A stretch of DNA of 64,000 nucleotides from Streptomyces sp. NRRL F-525. GTDB lineage: Bacteria > Actinomycetota > Actinomycetes > Streptomycetales > Streptomycetaceae. Numbering within the stretch: the stretch's first letter is position 1; every line of letters begins with the position of its first letter. The translations under genes were made by a program, and so were the position numbers. The stretch covers positions 186,001 to 250,000 of the forward strand of contig NZ_JNXE01000003.1 of the NCBI RefSeq assembly GCF_000716605.1. The letters are read 5' to 3'. Shown piece by piece: positions 49,900 to 57,967 of the stretch. Below the pieces are notes generated by a model. It made no database searches, was not told the DNA's origin, and saw only the letters and a list, made by a program, of their open reading frames with translations.

Positions 49900-51378
49900 T
49901 TATACCGGCAGGAAGTTGATCGGGTGGCTGTCCGTCGCCCACAGGTACTGGACCGCGTACGCCCGCCAGGGCCGCCAGGCCGCCGCGCGTGCGGTGAGGG
50001 CCGCCGGGGTCGACGGGAGGCCCAACTCCTGGGCCGCGCGCCGGATTCCGAGGTCGGTGGGGAGGAAGGCGTCGGGGTCGCCGAGGGCGCGCATGGCAAT
50101 GACGTCGGCCGTCCAGGGGCCGAAGCCGGGGAGCGAGAGGAGTTGGGCGCGGGTTTCCGTCCAGTCGCTCTCCACTCCCAAGTGGAGGGTGCCGTCGGCC
50201 AGTTGGGCGACCAGGGTGGTGAACGTGGTGCGGCGGGTCCGCGGCATCGCCAGTGATTCCGGGTTCACCGCCGCCAGTGACGCCATCGACGGAAAGAGGT
50301 GGGTCAGGCCTCCCTCGGGGTCGTCGACCGGTTCGCCGTGCGCGGTGACCAGGCGGGCCGCGTGGGTGCGGGCCGCCGCCGTGGAGACCTGCTGGCCGAG
50401 GACGGCCCGTACGGCGAACTCCGCCTCGTCGACCGTGCGCGGGACGCGGCGGCCCGGCGCCTTGTCCACCAGCGGCGCCAGCACCGGGTCCGTCCTCAAC
50501 TGGTCGTCCACCGCGACCGGATCGGCGTCCAGGTCGAGCATGCGGCGGCAACGGCTGATCGCCACCGGCAGGTCGCGCAGGTCGCTGAGGGTGAGGCGGC
50601 AGGCGATGTGGTCGGACTTGGGAGTCAGGGACGCGATGCCGTGGCCGTAGGGGAGGCGGAGGGTGCGGCGGTACGCGCCGGCCCGCCACTCCTCCACGCC
50701 CGGTACGGCGGTCGCCGCCAGGTGGCCGAAGAGGTTGTCGGGGTTGAGGGGGGTGCGGAACGGCAGGCGGAGGGTGAGGGTGCCGGGGGTCAACACGGTT
50801 GTCTTCGGGCGCCTGTTGCGCAGGTCGCTCGGGGAGAGGGCGAAGACGTCGCGCACGGTGTCGTTGAAGGTGCGGATCGAGGAGAAGCCGGCGGCGAAGG
50901 CGATCTCCGCCATCGGGAGGGCGGTCGTCTCGATCAACAGCCTTGCCGTCTGGGCGCGTTGGGCGCGGGCCAGGGCCAAGGGACCTGCGCCGAGTTCGGC
51001 GAGGAGCTGGCGTTCGATCTGGCGGGTGCTGTAGCCGAGGCGGGCGGCGAGGCCGGGGACGCCCTCGCGGTCCACGGTTCCGTCGGCGATCAGGCGCATG
51101 GCGCGGGCCACCAGGTCGGCCCGCTGGTTCCACTCCGGAGAGCCGGGGCTGGTGTCCGGGCGGCAGCGCTTGCAGGCCCGGAAACCCGCCTGCTGGCAGG
51201 CCGCCGCGCTCGGATAGAACGTCATGTTCTCCGGCTTGGGCGGAACGACCGGGCAGCTGGGCCGGCAGTAGATGCGGGTGGTCAGGACGGCCGTGAAGAA
51301 CCAGCCGTCGAAGCGCGCGTCCTTGGACTGGACCGCGCGCACGCAGCGCTCCGTGTCGGTGTGCATCCCGTTCTGCAT
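49900..51378 (-). CDS. alkA: Ada-type metal-binding/AraC regulator fused to AlkA DNA glycosylase
   Basis: This 492-residue fusion has an Ada N-domain (about 10-78; zinc cysteines in YCRPSCP and CKRC), an AraC-type DNA-binding domain (about 85-180), an AlkA N-domain, and a helix-hairpin-helix glycosylase domain with LPGFGPWTADVI and the catalytic aspartate in FLPTDLGI. It should sense methyl-phosphotriesters through its N-terminal cysteine and excise 3-methyladenine; the O6-methyltransferase activity is supplied by the separate ogt gene downstream. ATG 51378 or ATG 51366 could start it. Confidence 0.93.
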   Translation of the reverse strand: MQNGMHTDTERCVRAVQSKDARFDGWFFTAVLTTRIYCRPSCPVVPPKPENMTFYPSAAACQQAGFRACKRCRPDTSPGSPEWNQRADLVARAMRLIADGTVDREGVPGLAARLGYSTRQIERQLLAELGAGPLALARAQRAQTARLLIETTALPMAEIAFAAGFSSIRTFNDTVRDVFALSPSDLRNRRPKTTVLTPGTLTLRLPFRTPLNPDNLFGHLAATAVPGVEEWRAGAYRRTLRLPYGHGIASLTPKSDHIACRLTLSDLRDLPVAISRCRRMLDLDADPVAVDDQLRTDPVLAPLVDKAPGRRVPRTVDEAEFAVRAVLGQQVSTAAARTHAARLVTAHGEPVDDPEGGLTHLFPSMASLAAVNPESLAMPRTRRTTFTTLVAQLADGTLHLGVESDWTETRAQLLSLPGFGPWTADVIAMRALGDPDAFLPTDLGIRRAAQELGLPSTPAALTARAAAWRPWRAYAVQYLWATDSHPINFLPV

Positions 51379-51505
51379 ACGTCCAGCATCCGATACGGGG
51401 CGGACCGGGGCTGGCGGGAATCCGACATCAACCTTGCGTGGCCTGGTCAGGCACGGATCACCGTACTCCCGGCGCGGGCGTCAGGGCTGCGGGCGGGTTA
51501 TGCGT

Positions 51506-51534
51506 TTGTGGTGTGACCACCGGCTTTGTAGCGT
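51506..51534 (+). promoter_or_regulatory. Probable promoter of the aminotransferase gene
   Basis: TTGTGG (51506-51511), a 17-bp spacer and TAGCGT (51529-51534) are followed by GTG 51543 after 8 nt. A GTGGT-GTG-ACCAC palindrome overlaps the -35 region, so this promoter may be repressed. Confidence 0.55.
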
Positions 51535-51542
51535 CGGCTTCC

Positions 51543-52844
51543 GTGACGCCTCCTCCCCCGTCTGCGCACCCCGCAGACTCCCTCCCGGCCCTGCTCGACG
51601 CGGCCCGGAGCGACTACGAAGCCCTTCTCTCGAAGGGGCTCAAGCTCGACCTGACCCGCGGCAAGCCCTCCGCCCGCCAGCTCGACCTGTCCGCCGCGCT
51701 GCTCTCGCTGCCCGGCGACCGCTACACCTCCGCCGACGGCACGGACTGCCGCAACTACGGTGGCGCGGACGGGCTGTCGGAGCTCCGGGAGATCTTCTCC
51801 GGGTTCCTCCAGGTCCCGGCCGAGCAGCTCCTCGCCGTAGGCAACTCCAGCCTGGAGCTGATGCACGACTGCCTCGTGCACGCGCTGCTCGGCACGCTGC
51901 CCGGGGCCGCGCGCCGCTGGGCGGACGAGGAGCGGGTCGCGTTCCTGTGCCCGGTCCCCGGCTACGACCGGCACTTCGCGCTGTGCGAACGGTTCGGCAT
52001 CGAGATGATCCCCGTACCGATGACCGCCGAGGGCCCCGACATGGACGTGGTCGAGCGGCTGGTCGCCGAGGATCCCGCCGTCAAGGGCATCTGGTGCGTG
52101 CCCAAGTACAGCAATCCGGACGGGACTTGCTACAGCGACGACGTCGTACGGCGGCTCGCCGCCATGCCCGCCGCCGCGCCCGACTTCCGGGTCTTCTGGG
52201 ACAACGCGTACGCCGTGCACCACCTCACCGACGAGGAGGTGGAGATCGCGGACATGCTCGCCGCCTGTGCAGCGAGCGGGCATCCCGACCGGGTCTTCGT
52301 CTTCGGGTCCACCTCGAAGATCACGCTGGGCGGTGCGGGCGTGGCGTTCTTCGGCTCCTCCCCGGCCAACGTGGCCTGGCTGCGCGGCTACAGCGCCAAG
52401 CGGTCCATCGGCCCGGACAAGGTCAACCAGCTGCGGCACGCGATGTTCCTGCGCGACGCCGACGGGGTGCGCGAGCACATGCGCAGGCACCGTGAGCTGC
52501 TGCGGCCGAAGTTCGACACCGTGCTGCGCATTCTCGCCGAGCGGCTGGGCGACACCGGGCTCGCGTCCTGGTCGACGCCCCGGGGCGGCTACTTCATCAC
52601 CCTCGACGTGCCCGACGGGTGCGCCCGCGAGGTGGTGCGCCGCGCGGCGGACGCCGGTCTCGCGCTGACTCCGGCGGGCGCCACGCATCCGTACCGCGAC
52701 GACCCCAGGGACCGGACGATCCGTATCGCCCCCTCCTTCCCGGACCTCTCCGAGATCGAGGAGATCATCGAGGGGGTGGCCACCTGCGTGCGGCTGGTGG
52801 GGTACGAGAAGAGCTACGAAAAGCCTGTGTCCGAGGGGAGTTGA
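51543..52844 (+). CDS. PLP-dependent aspartate aminotransferase (Corynebacterium AspT-like class)
   Basis: This protein of about 433 residues is a fold-type I aminotransferase. LDLTRGKPSARQLDLS opens the conserved part, then YGGADGLSELREIF, CPVPGYDRHF, and PKYSNPDGT. The PLP lysine is in GSTSKITLGGAGVAF. I recall this arrangement from the family that includes the C. glutamicum aspartate aminotransferase. The GTG 51543 start is chosen because a promoter sits just upstream; an in-frame GTG at 51513 is possible. A strong hairpin follows the gene. Confidence 0.88.
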   Translation: MTPPPPSAHPADSLPALLDAARSDYEALLSKGLKLDLTRGKPSARQLDLSAALLSLPGDRYTSADGTDCRNYGGADGLSELREIFSGFLQVPAEQLLAVGNSSLELMHDCLVHALLGTLPGAARRWADEERVAFLCPVPGYDRHFALCERFGIEMIPVPMTAEGPDMDVVERLVAEDPAVKGIWCVPKYSNPDGTCYSDDVVRRLAAMPAAAPDFRVFWDNAYAVHHLTDEEVEIADMLAACAASGHPDRVFVFGSTSKITLGGAGVAFFGSSPANVAWLRGYSAKRSIGPDKVNQLRHAMFLRDADGVREHMRRHRELLRPKFDTVLRILAERLGDTGLASWSTPRGGYFITLDVPDGCAREVVRRAADAGLALTPAGATHPYRDDPRDRTIRIAPSFPDLSEIEEIIEGVATCVRLVGYEKSYEKPVSEGS

Positions 52845-52856
52845 CCCGGTTCGCGC

Positions 52857-52888
52857 ACCGCACACCTGACGCTCTCCAGGTGTGCGGT
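52857..52888 (+). terminator. Terminator hairpin
   Basis: Perfect 12-bp arms ACCGCACACCTG and CAGGTGTGCGGT surround an 8-nt loop, 12 bp after the aminotransferase stop. Confidence 0.8.
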
Positions 52889-52956
52889 ACCTCACGCCCC
52901 GGTTACAAATCGCTCAACCTCTGGTTGCGAAGCGGTGCGCAGTCCACGATGGGCAC

Positions 52957-53343
52957 ATGACCCTGGCCGAGCGAGCCATGCAGCGACTGGAAGGCTGGCG
53001 CGACCTCAGCGCGGTCCCGGCCAGCTGTGGCACGGGGCGGGCGCTGCGGTCCGCCCACAGCGAGATCGTGCATTTCCACTCCGACCACGATGTGGACCTG
53101 CATCTCACCGTCGGGGCCATCCTCCGGTTCCATCACGATCTCAGTGAGTCGACCGCGATCCGGATCATCCCGGGCTCCCGCTGGGTGACGGTCCACCTGG
53201 ACTGCGAGACGGACGTGGACCTGCTGCTGAGCCTGGTCAGCGTCGCCCTCAAGGCACACGGGGGCGGGCCCCCTTCCGGGAGCCCGCCCATGACCGGCTG
53301 CAACTTCCACCGGGTGACGCTCGTGCCACGAGACGGCGATTAG
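52957..53343 (+). CDS. DUF5519/luciferase-family protein, function unknown
   Basis: This 128-residue protein has EIVHFHSDHDVDLHLTV and WVTVHLDCETDVDLLLSLVSVAL as a conserved core, which I associate with the small luciferase-family/DUF5519 proteins of actinobacteria. It is too small for a true luciferase-like monooxygenase barrel. CACGAT lies 6 nt before ATG 52957, suggesting a leaderless transcript. It is convergent with ppk2. Confidence 0.7.
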   Translation: MTLAERAMQRLEGWRDLSAVPASCGTGRALRSAHSEIVHFHSDHDVDLHLTVGAILRFHHDLSESTAIRIIPGSRWVTVHLDCETDVDLLLSLVSVALKAHGGGPPSGSPPMTGCNFHRVTLVPRDGD

Positions 53344-53388
53344 GACCGGCCCCGAAGGACCCGGTCCCCGGAACACCGGACCCGGCCC

Positions 53389-54279
53389 CTAGAACACCGC
53401 CGCCGTGTCGTCCTCGCCCTCCTCCAGCAGGTTCGCCGCCGCGCCGACGATGCGGGGGTCGGGGCTGCCGACCACCTCGTCGTCCTTGTCGGCGTAGTCG
53501 AAGCGGGCCAGCACGCTGCGCATGGCCTCGACCCGGGCCCGCTTCTTGTCGTTGCTCTTCACCACGGTCCAGGGCGCGTGCTCCGTGTCGGTCTCCCGGA
53601 ACATGGCGACCTTCGCGGCGGTGTAGTCGTCCCAGCGGTCCAGGGACTCCAGGTCCATCGCGCTGAGCTTCCACTGCCGTACGGGATCCACCTGGCGGAT
53701 CGTGAAACGGGTGCGCTGTTCACCCTGTGAGACGGAGAACCAGAACTTGATCAGGTCGATGCCGTCGTCCGCCAGCATCCGCTCGAACAGCGGGGCCTGG
53801 CGCATGAAACGGCGGTACTCGTCGTCCGAGCAGAACCCCATCACGCGCTCCACGCCCGCCCGGTTGTACCAGGACCGGTCGAACAGCACGATCTCGCCGG
53901 CGGTCGGCAGGTGCTGGACGTAGCGCTGGAAGTACCACTGACCGCTCTCGCGCTCACTCGGCTTCTCCAGGGCGACCACGCGGGCGCCGCGCGGGTTCAG
54001 GTGCTCGGTGAACCGTTTGATCGTGCCGCCCTTGCCGGCCGCGTCGCGCCCCTCGCAGACGATGACGAGCCGGCGTCCGGTCTCCTTGACCCAGCGTTGC
54101 AGCTTCAGCAGTTCTATCTGCTGGAGCCGCTTGTGCCAGTCGTACTCCTTGCGCTCCATGCGCTGTTCGTACGGGTAGTTCTCCCGCCAGGTGTCCACCG
54201 TGCTGCCGTCGGGCCGTACCAGCACCGGGTCGTCGGCGTCGGTGTAGTCGACCCGCAGCCCGGTCAGCAGTTCGGTCAT
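53389..54279 (-). CDS. ppk2: Polyphosphate kinase 2
   Basis: This 296-residue PPK2-family enzyme transfers phosphate between polyphosphate and nucleotides. The Walker A-like motif EGRDAAGKGGTIK, the lid PSERESGQWYFQRY and the Walker B-like FDRSWYNRAGVE are intact. The C-terminus is acidic. It is the last gene of a minus-strand operon that also encodes a small membrane protein and a phosphate transporter, so it links phosphate uptake to polyphosphate metabolism. Confidence 0.94.
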   Translation of the reverse strand: MTELLTGLRVDYTDADDPVLVRPDGSTVDTWRENYPYEQRMERKEYDWHKRLQQIELLKLQRWVKETGRRLVIVCEGRDAAGKGGTIKRFTEHLNPRGARVVALEKPSERESGQWYFQRYVQHLPTAGEIVLFDRSWYNRAGVERVMGFCSDDEYRRFMRQAPLFERMLADDGIDLIKFWFSVSQGEQRTRFTIRQVDPVRQWKLSAMDLESLDRWDDYTAAKVAMFRETDTEHAPWTVVKSNDKKRARVEAMRSVLARFDYADKDDEVVGSPDPRIVGAAANLLEEGEDDTAAVF

Positions 54280-54339
54280 ACCGGCCTCCTCTCAAGGGGG
54301 TTCAGTGGCTCAGAGGTGATCGGTGGTGATCCGCCGTAC

Positions 54340-54573
54340 TCAGTGGAACTGCGGCACGATCAGATAAATGCCATAGGCCACGACAGCCGCACAGGCGAGA
54401 AAGCACAACCCCGCCTGCGTGAGACCGAGGGCGTGCGTGCCGCCGTCCACTTCGCGGGCCGCCTCGACCCGGGCGAGGCCCAGGATGCCCAGCGCGAAGA
54501 TGACGACCACACCGACGGTCACGCCGACACTCACCGCGAAGACCTCGCCGAGGGCGCTCCAGTCCAGACTCAT
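54340..54573 (-). CDS. Small two-helix membrane protein of the phosphate operon
   Basis: This 77-residue protein has two hydrophobic helices (about residues 9-33 and 50-72) joined by a charged segment. It lies 17 bp after the phosphate transporter and 60 bp before ppk2. It is probably an accessory of the transporter; I do not recognise the family. Confidence 0.72.
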   Translation of the reverse strand: MSLDWSALGEVFAVSVGVTVGVVVIFALGILGLARVEAAREVDGGTHALGLTQAGLCFLACAAVVAYGIYLIVPQFH

Positions 54574-54590
54574 AGCTCAACTCCCTTGGT

Positions 54591-55745
54591 TCAGGCGGCC
54601 GTACGGACGTCCGAGGACGCCTCGCTGCGGATGGTGACCTCGTGGGTCTCGTTCACGTTGTCCGCGTGCACGGGGTTGCGGCGCGAGGCGATCACGATGA
54701 ACGCGGCCACGGCGGCGGCGATCAGGGCGATCAGCGCCGTACCGAGGTTGCCGCCGTGCTTGACGACGGTCGCGGACAGACCGCCGACCGCGGCGGCGGC
54801 CGGGAGGGTGACCAGCCAGGCGATGACCATGCGGCCCGCCGTACCCCAGCGCACCTCGGCCAGGCGTCGGCCGAGACCCGCGCCCAGGATGCCGCCGGAG
54901 CAGACCTGGGTGGTGGACAGCGCGAAGCCCAGGTGGGCGGAGGTCAGGATGACGGTCGTGGAGGCGGCCTCGGCCGCGAAGCCCTGCGGGGACTGGATGT
55001 CGGTGAGGCCCTTGCCCATCGTGCGGATGATGCGCCAGCCACCGATGTAGGTGCCCAGGCCGATGGCGAGTCCCGCCGCGGTGATGACCCACACCGGCGG
55101 ACCGGCGTCGTGGCCGAGCGCGCCCACGGAGATCAGGGTCAGGGTGATGACGCCCATCGTCTTCTGGGCGTCGTTCGTGCCGTGCGCGAGGGAGACCAGG
55201 GAGGCCGAGGCGATCTGGCCGAGCCGGAACCCCTTGGTGACCGAGTCCTTGCGGGCCCGGGCGGTGATCTTGTAGGCGAGGTAGGTGGCGAGGAGAGCGG
55301 CGATTCCGGCCACGAGCGGGGAGGCCACCGCGGGGATCAGGATCTTCTCCACGACCTTGTCGAAGTGGACGCCGTTGGAGCCCGCGCCGACCCAGACGGC
55401 ACCGATCAGGCCACCGAACAGGGCGTGCGAGGAACTGGACGGCAGTCCCAGCAACCAGGTCAGGAGATTCCAGAGGATCGCCCCGACGAGCCCCGCGAAG
55501 ATCATCCCTGGCGTGACCAGGGTGTCGTCGACGATGCCGCCGGAGATCGTCTTGGCGACCTCCGTGGACAGGAAGGCGCCGACGAGGTTGAGGGCCCCAC
55601 TGATCAGGACCGCCGTTTTGGGCTTCAGTGCCCCGGTGGCGATGGACGTCGCCATCGCGTTGGCGGTGTCGTGGAATCCGTTGGTGAAGTCGAAGGCCAA
55701 GGCCGTGACGATGACGACCGCCACGAGGAACGTGATGTGGTCCAT
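54591..55745 (-). CDS. Low-affinity inorganic phosphate transporter (PiT family)
   Basis: This 384-residue PiT-type permease has the family signatures [16 protein letters not shown] near the N-terminus and the repeated [13 protein letters not shown]. About ten transmembrane helices are evident, with [17 protein letters not shown] between them. It imports metal-phosphate or phosphate by proton or cation symport. I used ATG 55745 (MDHITFLV); ATG 55775 is a weaker alternative and neither has a strong ribosome site. Confidence 0.94.
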   Translation of the reverse strand: MDHITFLVAVVIVTALAFDFTNGFHDTANAMATSIATGALKPKTAVLISGALNLVGAFLSTEVAKTISGGIVDDTLVTPGMIFAGLVGAILWNLLTWLLGLPSSSSHALFGGLIGAVWVGAGSNGVHFDKVVEKILIPAVASPLVAGIAALLATYLAYKITARARKDSVTKGFRLGQIASASLVSLAHGTNDAQKTMGVITLTLISVGALGHDAGPPVWVITAAGLAIGLGTYIGGWRIIRTMGKGLTDIQSPQGFAAEAASTTVILTSAHLGFALSTTQVCSGGILGAGLGRRLAEVRWGTAGRMVIAWLVTLPAAAAVGGLSATVVKHGGNLGTALIALIAAAVAAFIVIASRRNPVHADNVNETHEVTIRSEASSDVRTAA

Positions 55746-55799
55746 CGCTCGATGGAAGCAATCGAAGGCGTACATTCGGCCAACCGGAGGCCAAATCCA

Positions 55800-55908
55800 G
55801 GCATGGCCCGGTCAACGTAGGCGTACATACGGCGCCCTCCGGTCCTCGTTCGCACCTTCCTCCACTTCACACGCACACTTCCTTCTTTTTATGGCATGGC
55901 CCGGTCAA
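55800..55908. repeat. 16-bp direct repeat in the PiT/M1 peptidase divergent gap
   Basis: GGCATGGCCCGGTCAA occurs at 55800-55815 and again at 55893-55908. A second imperfect pair, with core AGGCGTACAT, occurs at 55766-55775 and 55819-55828. The divergent gap 55746-56037 holds no convincing gene. The repeats could be regulator sites for the phosphate operon; they do not match the PHO box that I know. Confidence 0.6.
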
Positions 55909-56037
55909 ATCTGCGAAGCTTCCCCCGCGATCACGCAACAGCTACGCGCGTTCCCGCGGCCGCCCACCGGCACACCCAGTCCGGCCGGGCGTCCACCGAG
56001 CAGGCCGGTATCCCGGCCGCCGTATAAGGAGTTCCGT

Positions 56038-57897
56038 GTGAGATCGACCCCCCACAAGGCTCTCGCCGCCGGCGTCTTCGCCGTCGCCGCGGTAGCCGCC
56101 CTCTCGCTCCCCGTCACCCCGGCCGCCGCAGCGCCGGCAGCCGCCCCGCTCGCCGCCGCCTGCACCCCGGCGCAGGTGGTCGCGGGCGGCGACTTCGAGA
56201 GCGGCACCTCGTCCTGGACCCCGTCCTCGACGACCGTCATCACCAGCCGCACCGGCCAGTCCGCCCACGGCGGTTCCAGCTACGCCTGGCTGGACGGCAC
56301 CGGCGGCACGCACACCGACTCGCTCTCCCAGAGCGTCACGATCCCGTCCGGGTGCAGCAGCGCCACGCTCACCTTCTGGCTGCACATCGACACCGCCGAG
56401 ACGACCTCGTCCACCGCGTACGACAAGCTCACGGCGAAGATCGGCAGCACGACGCTGGCGACGTACTCGAACCTGAACAAGGCCACCGGATACGTCCAGA
56501 AGTCGTTCGACGTGTCGTCGTTCGCGGGCCAGACCGTGAGCCTCGCCTTCAGCGGCACCGAGGACTCCAGTCTCCAGACGAGCTTCGTCCTCGACGACAT
56601 CGCCCTCAACACCTCGGGCGACACGGCCCCGCCGGCCGACTCGACGCGCACACCGGCCGCCCCGGCGTACACCGTCAGCCTGAGCAGCAACACCGCCGGC
56701 ACGGTCTGGACCGGCCACGAGAGCACGACCTTCACCAACGCCTCGGCCACCCCGCTCACCGAGGTGTACCTGCGGCTGTGGGACAACTACCACGGCACCT
56801 GCTCCGCGCCGCCGATCACAGTCACCAACGTCACCGGCGGCACCGCGGGCGCCCTCTCGGTAGCCTGCACGGCCCTCCAGATCGCGCTCCCGACCCCGCT
56901 CGCGCAGGGCCAATCGACCACGATCGGCTTCGACTTGGGGATCACCGTCCCGAGCGGCGCGGACCGGTTCGGCTACGACGGCGCGTTCAGCATGATCGGC
57001 AACGCGCTGCCGGTCCTCGCGATCAAGGACGGCTCGGGCTGGCACCTGGACCCGTACACGAACAACGGCGAGTCCTTCTACTCCCTGGCCGCCGACTTCA
57101 AGGTCACCCTGGACCACCCGACCACCCTGCTGGTCCCGGCCACGGGCACCTCGGTGGACACCCCCGGCACCAGCGGCCGCACGGTGACCACTGCCACCGC
57201 GTCCAAGGTCCGCGACTTCGCGTGGGCGGCGGGCCCGTTCACCAAGATCTCGGGCACGTCGACGGCGGGCACCCCGATCAACATCTACTCGGTCTCGGGC
57301 ATCAGCTCGTCCAACGCCCAGTCGATGCTGACCACCGCCAAGTCCGCGGTCGACGCCCACGCAGGTCGCTTCGGCGCCTACCCGTACGGCGAGTTGGACG
57401 CCGTCATCGACAACAACTTCTGGTTCGGCGGCATGGAGTACCCCGGCTTCGTCCTCGACCTCGTCAGCACCACGGCCCTCACCCATGAGATCGGCCACCA
57501 GTGGTTCTACGGCATCGTCGGCGACGACGAGTACAACAGCCCCTGGCTGGACGAGGCGTTCACGGACTACGCCACCGACCTCGCCCAGGGCCTGACCGGC
57601 ACCAACTGCTGGAACAGCGTCTCCTGGGCCTCCTCGGCGGAGAACATCACCAACTCGATGGCCTACTGGGACGCCCACTCGTCCCGCTACTCCACCGTCG
57701 TCTACGGCTACGGCAAGTGCGCCCTGCACGACCTGCGCCGCACTCTCGGCGACACGGTGATGGCCAAACTCCTGAAGGACTACGCCACTTCGCACTGGTA
57801 CGGCGTCTCGACCACGGCCGAGTTCAAGGCGGCCGCCCAGGCCGCGACGACGACGGACCTGACGTCGTTCTGGACGACGCACCGGATCGTCGGCTGA
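56038..57897 (+). CDS. Secreted M1-family metallopeptidase with N-terminal beta-sandwich domain
   Basis: This 619-residue exported protein starts at GTG 56038 after AAGGAG. It has a signal peptide (STPHK basic start, a long Ala/Val-rich core, TPAAAA), a jelly-roll-like domain (about 45-190: [11 protein letters not shown] to FVLDDIALN), and an M1 N-terminal domain. The catalytic domain has GGMEYPG and the zinc motif HEIGH (His483-His487) with the third ligand Glu506 at HExxHx18E. The C-terminal helical superdomain of full-length M1 enzymes is absent. It should trim N-terminal residues from peptides outside the cell. Confidence 0.92.
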   Translation: MRSTPHKALAAGVFAVAAVAALSLPVTPAAAAPAAAPLAAACTPAQVVAGGDFESGTSSWTPSSTTVITSRTGQSAHGGSSYAWLDGTGGTHTDSLSQSVTIPSGCSSATLTFWLHIDTAETTSSTAYDKLTAKIGSTTLATYSNLNKATGYVQKSFDVSSFAGQTVSLAFSGTEDSSLQTSFVLDDIALNTSGDTAPPADSTRTPAAPAYTVSLSSNTAGTVWTGHESTTFTNASATPLTEVYLRLWDNYHGTCSAPPITVTNVTGGTAGALSVACTALQIALPTPLAQGQSTTIGFDLGITVPSGADRFGYDGAFSMIGNALPVLAIKDGSGWHLDPYTNNGESFYSLAADFKVTLDHPTTLLVPATGTSVDTPGTSGRTVTTATASKVRDFAWAAGPFTKISGTSTAGTPINIYSVSGISSSNAQSMLTTAKSAVDAHAGRFGAYPYGELDAVIDNNFWFGGMEYPGFVLDLVSTTALTHEIGHQWFYGIVGDDEYNSPWLDEAFTDYATDLAQGLTGTNCWNSVSWASSAENITNSMAYWDAHSSRYSTVVYGYGKCALHDLRRTLGDTVMAKLLKDYATSHWYGVSTTAEFKAAAQAATTTDLTSFWTTHRIVG

Positions 57898-57905
57898 TGG
57901 AAGGG

Positions 57906-57949
57906 GGTTCGCCGTGGTGGGCGCTCTCCGGCGTCTCCCGCGGCGAACC
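57906..57949. terminator. Bidirectional terminator hairpin
   Basis: GGTTCGCCG (57906-57914) pairs exactly with CGGCGAACC (57941-57949) across a 26-nt loop, in the convergent gap between the M1 peptidase and the giant gene. Confidence 0.6.
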
Positions 57950-57967
57950 TCCGACGCCGACCGGCGG

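Noticed and set aside
53345..53390. Terminator between the DUF5519 gene and ppk2
   Set aside because: The gap is rich in CCGG words that can pair in several weak ways, but no single stable hairpin is clear.
55285..56037. In-frame upstream extension of the M1 peptidase gene
   Set aside because: The extension is antisense to the phosphate transporter; a GTG with a ribosome site directly precedes a clear signal peptide at 56038.
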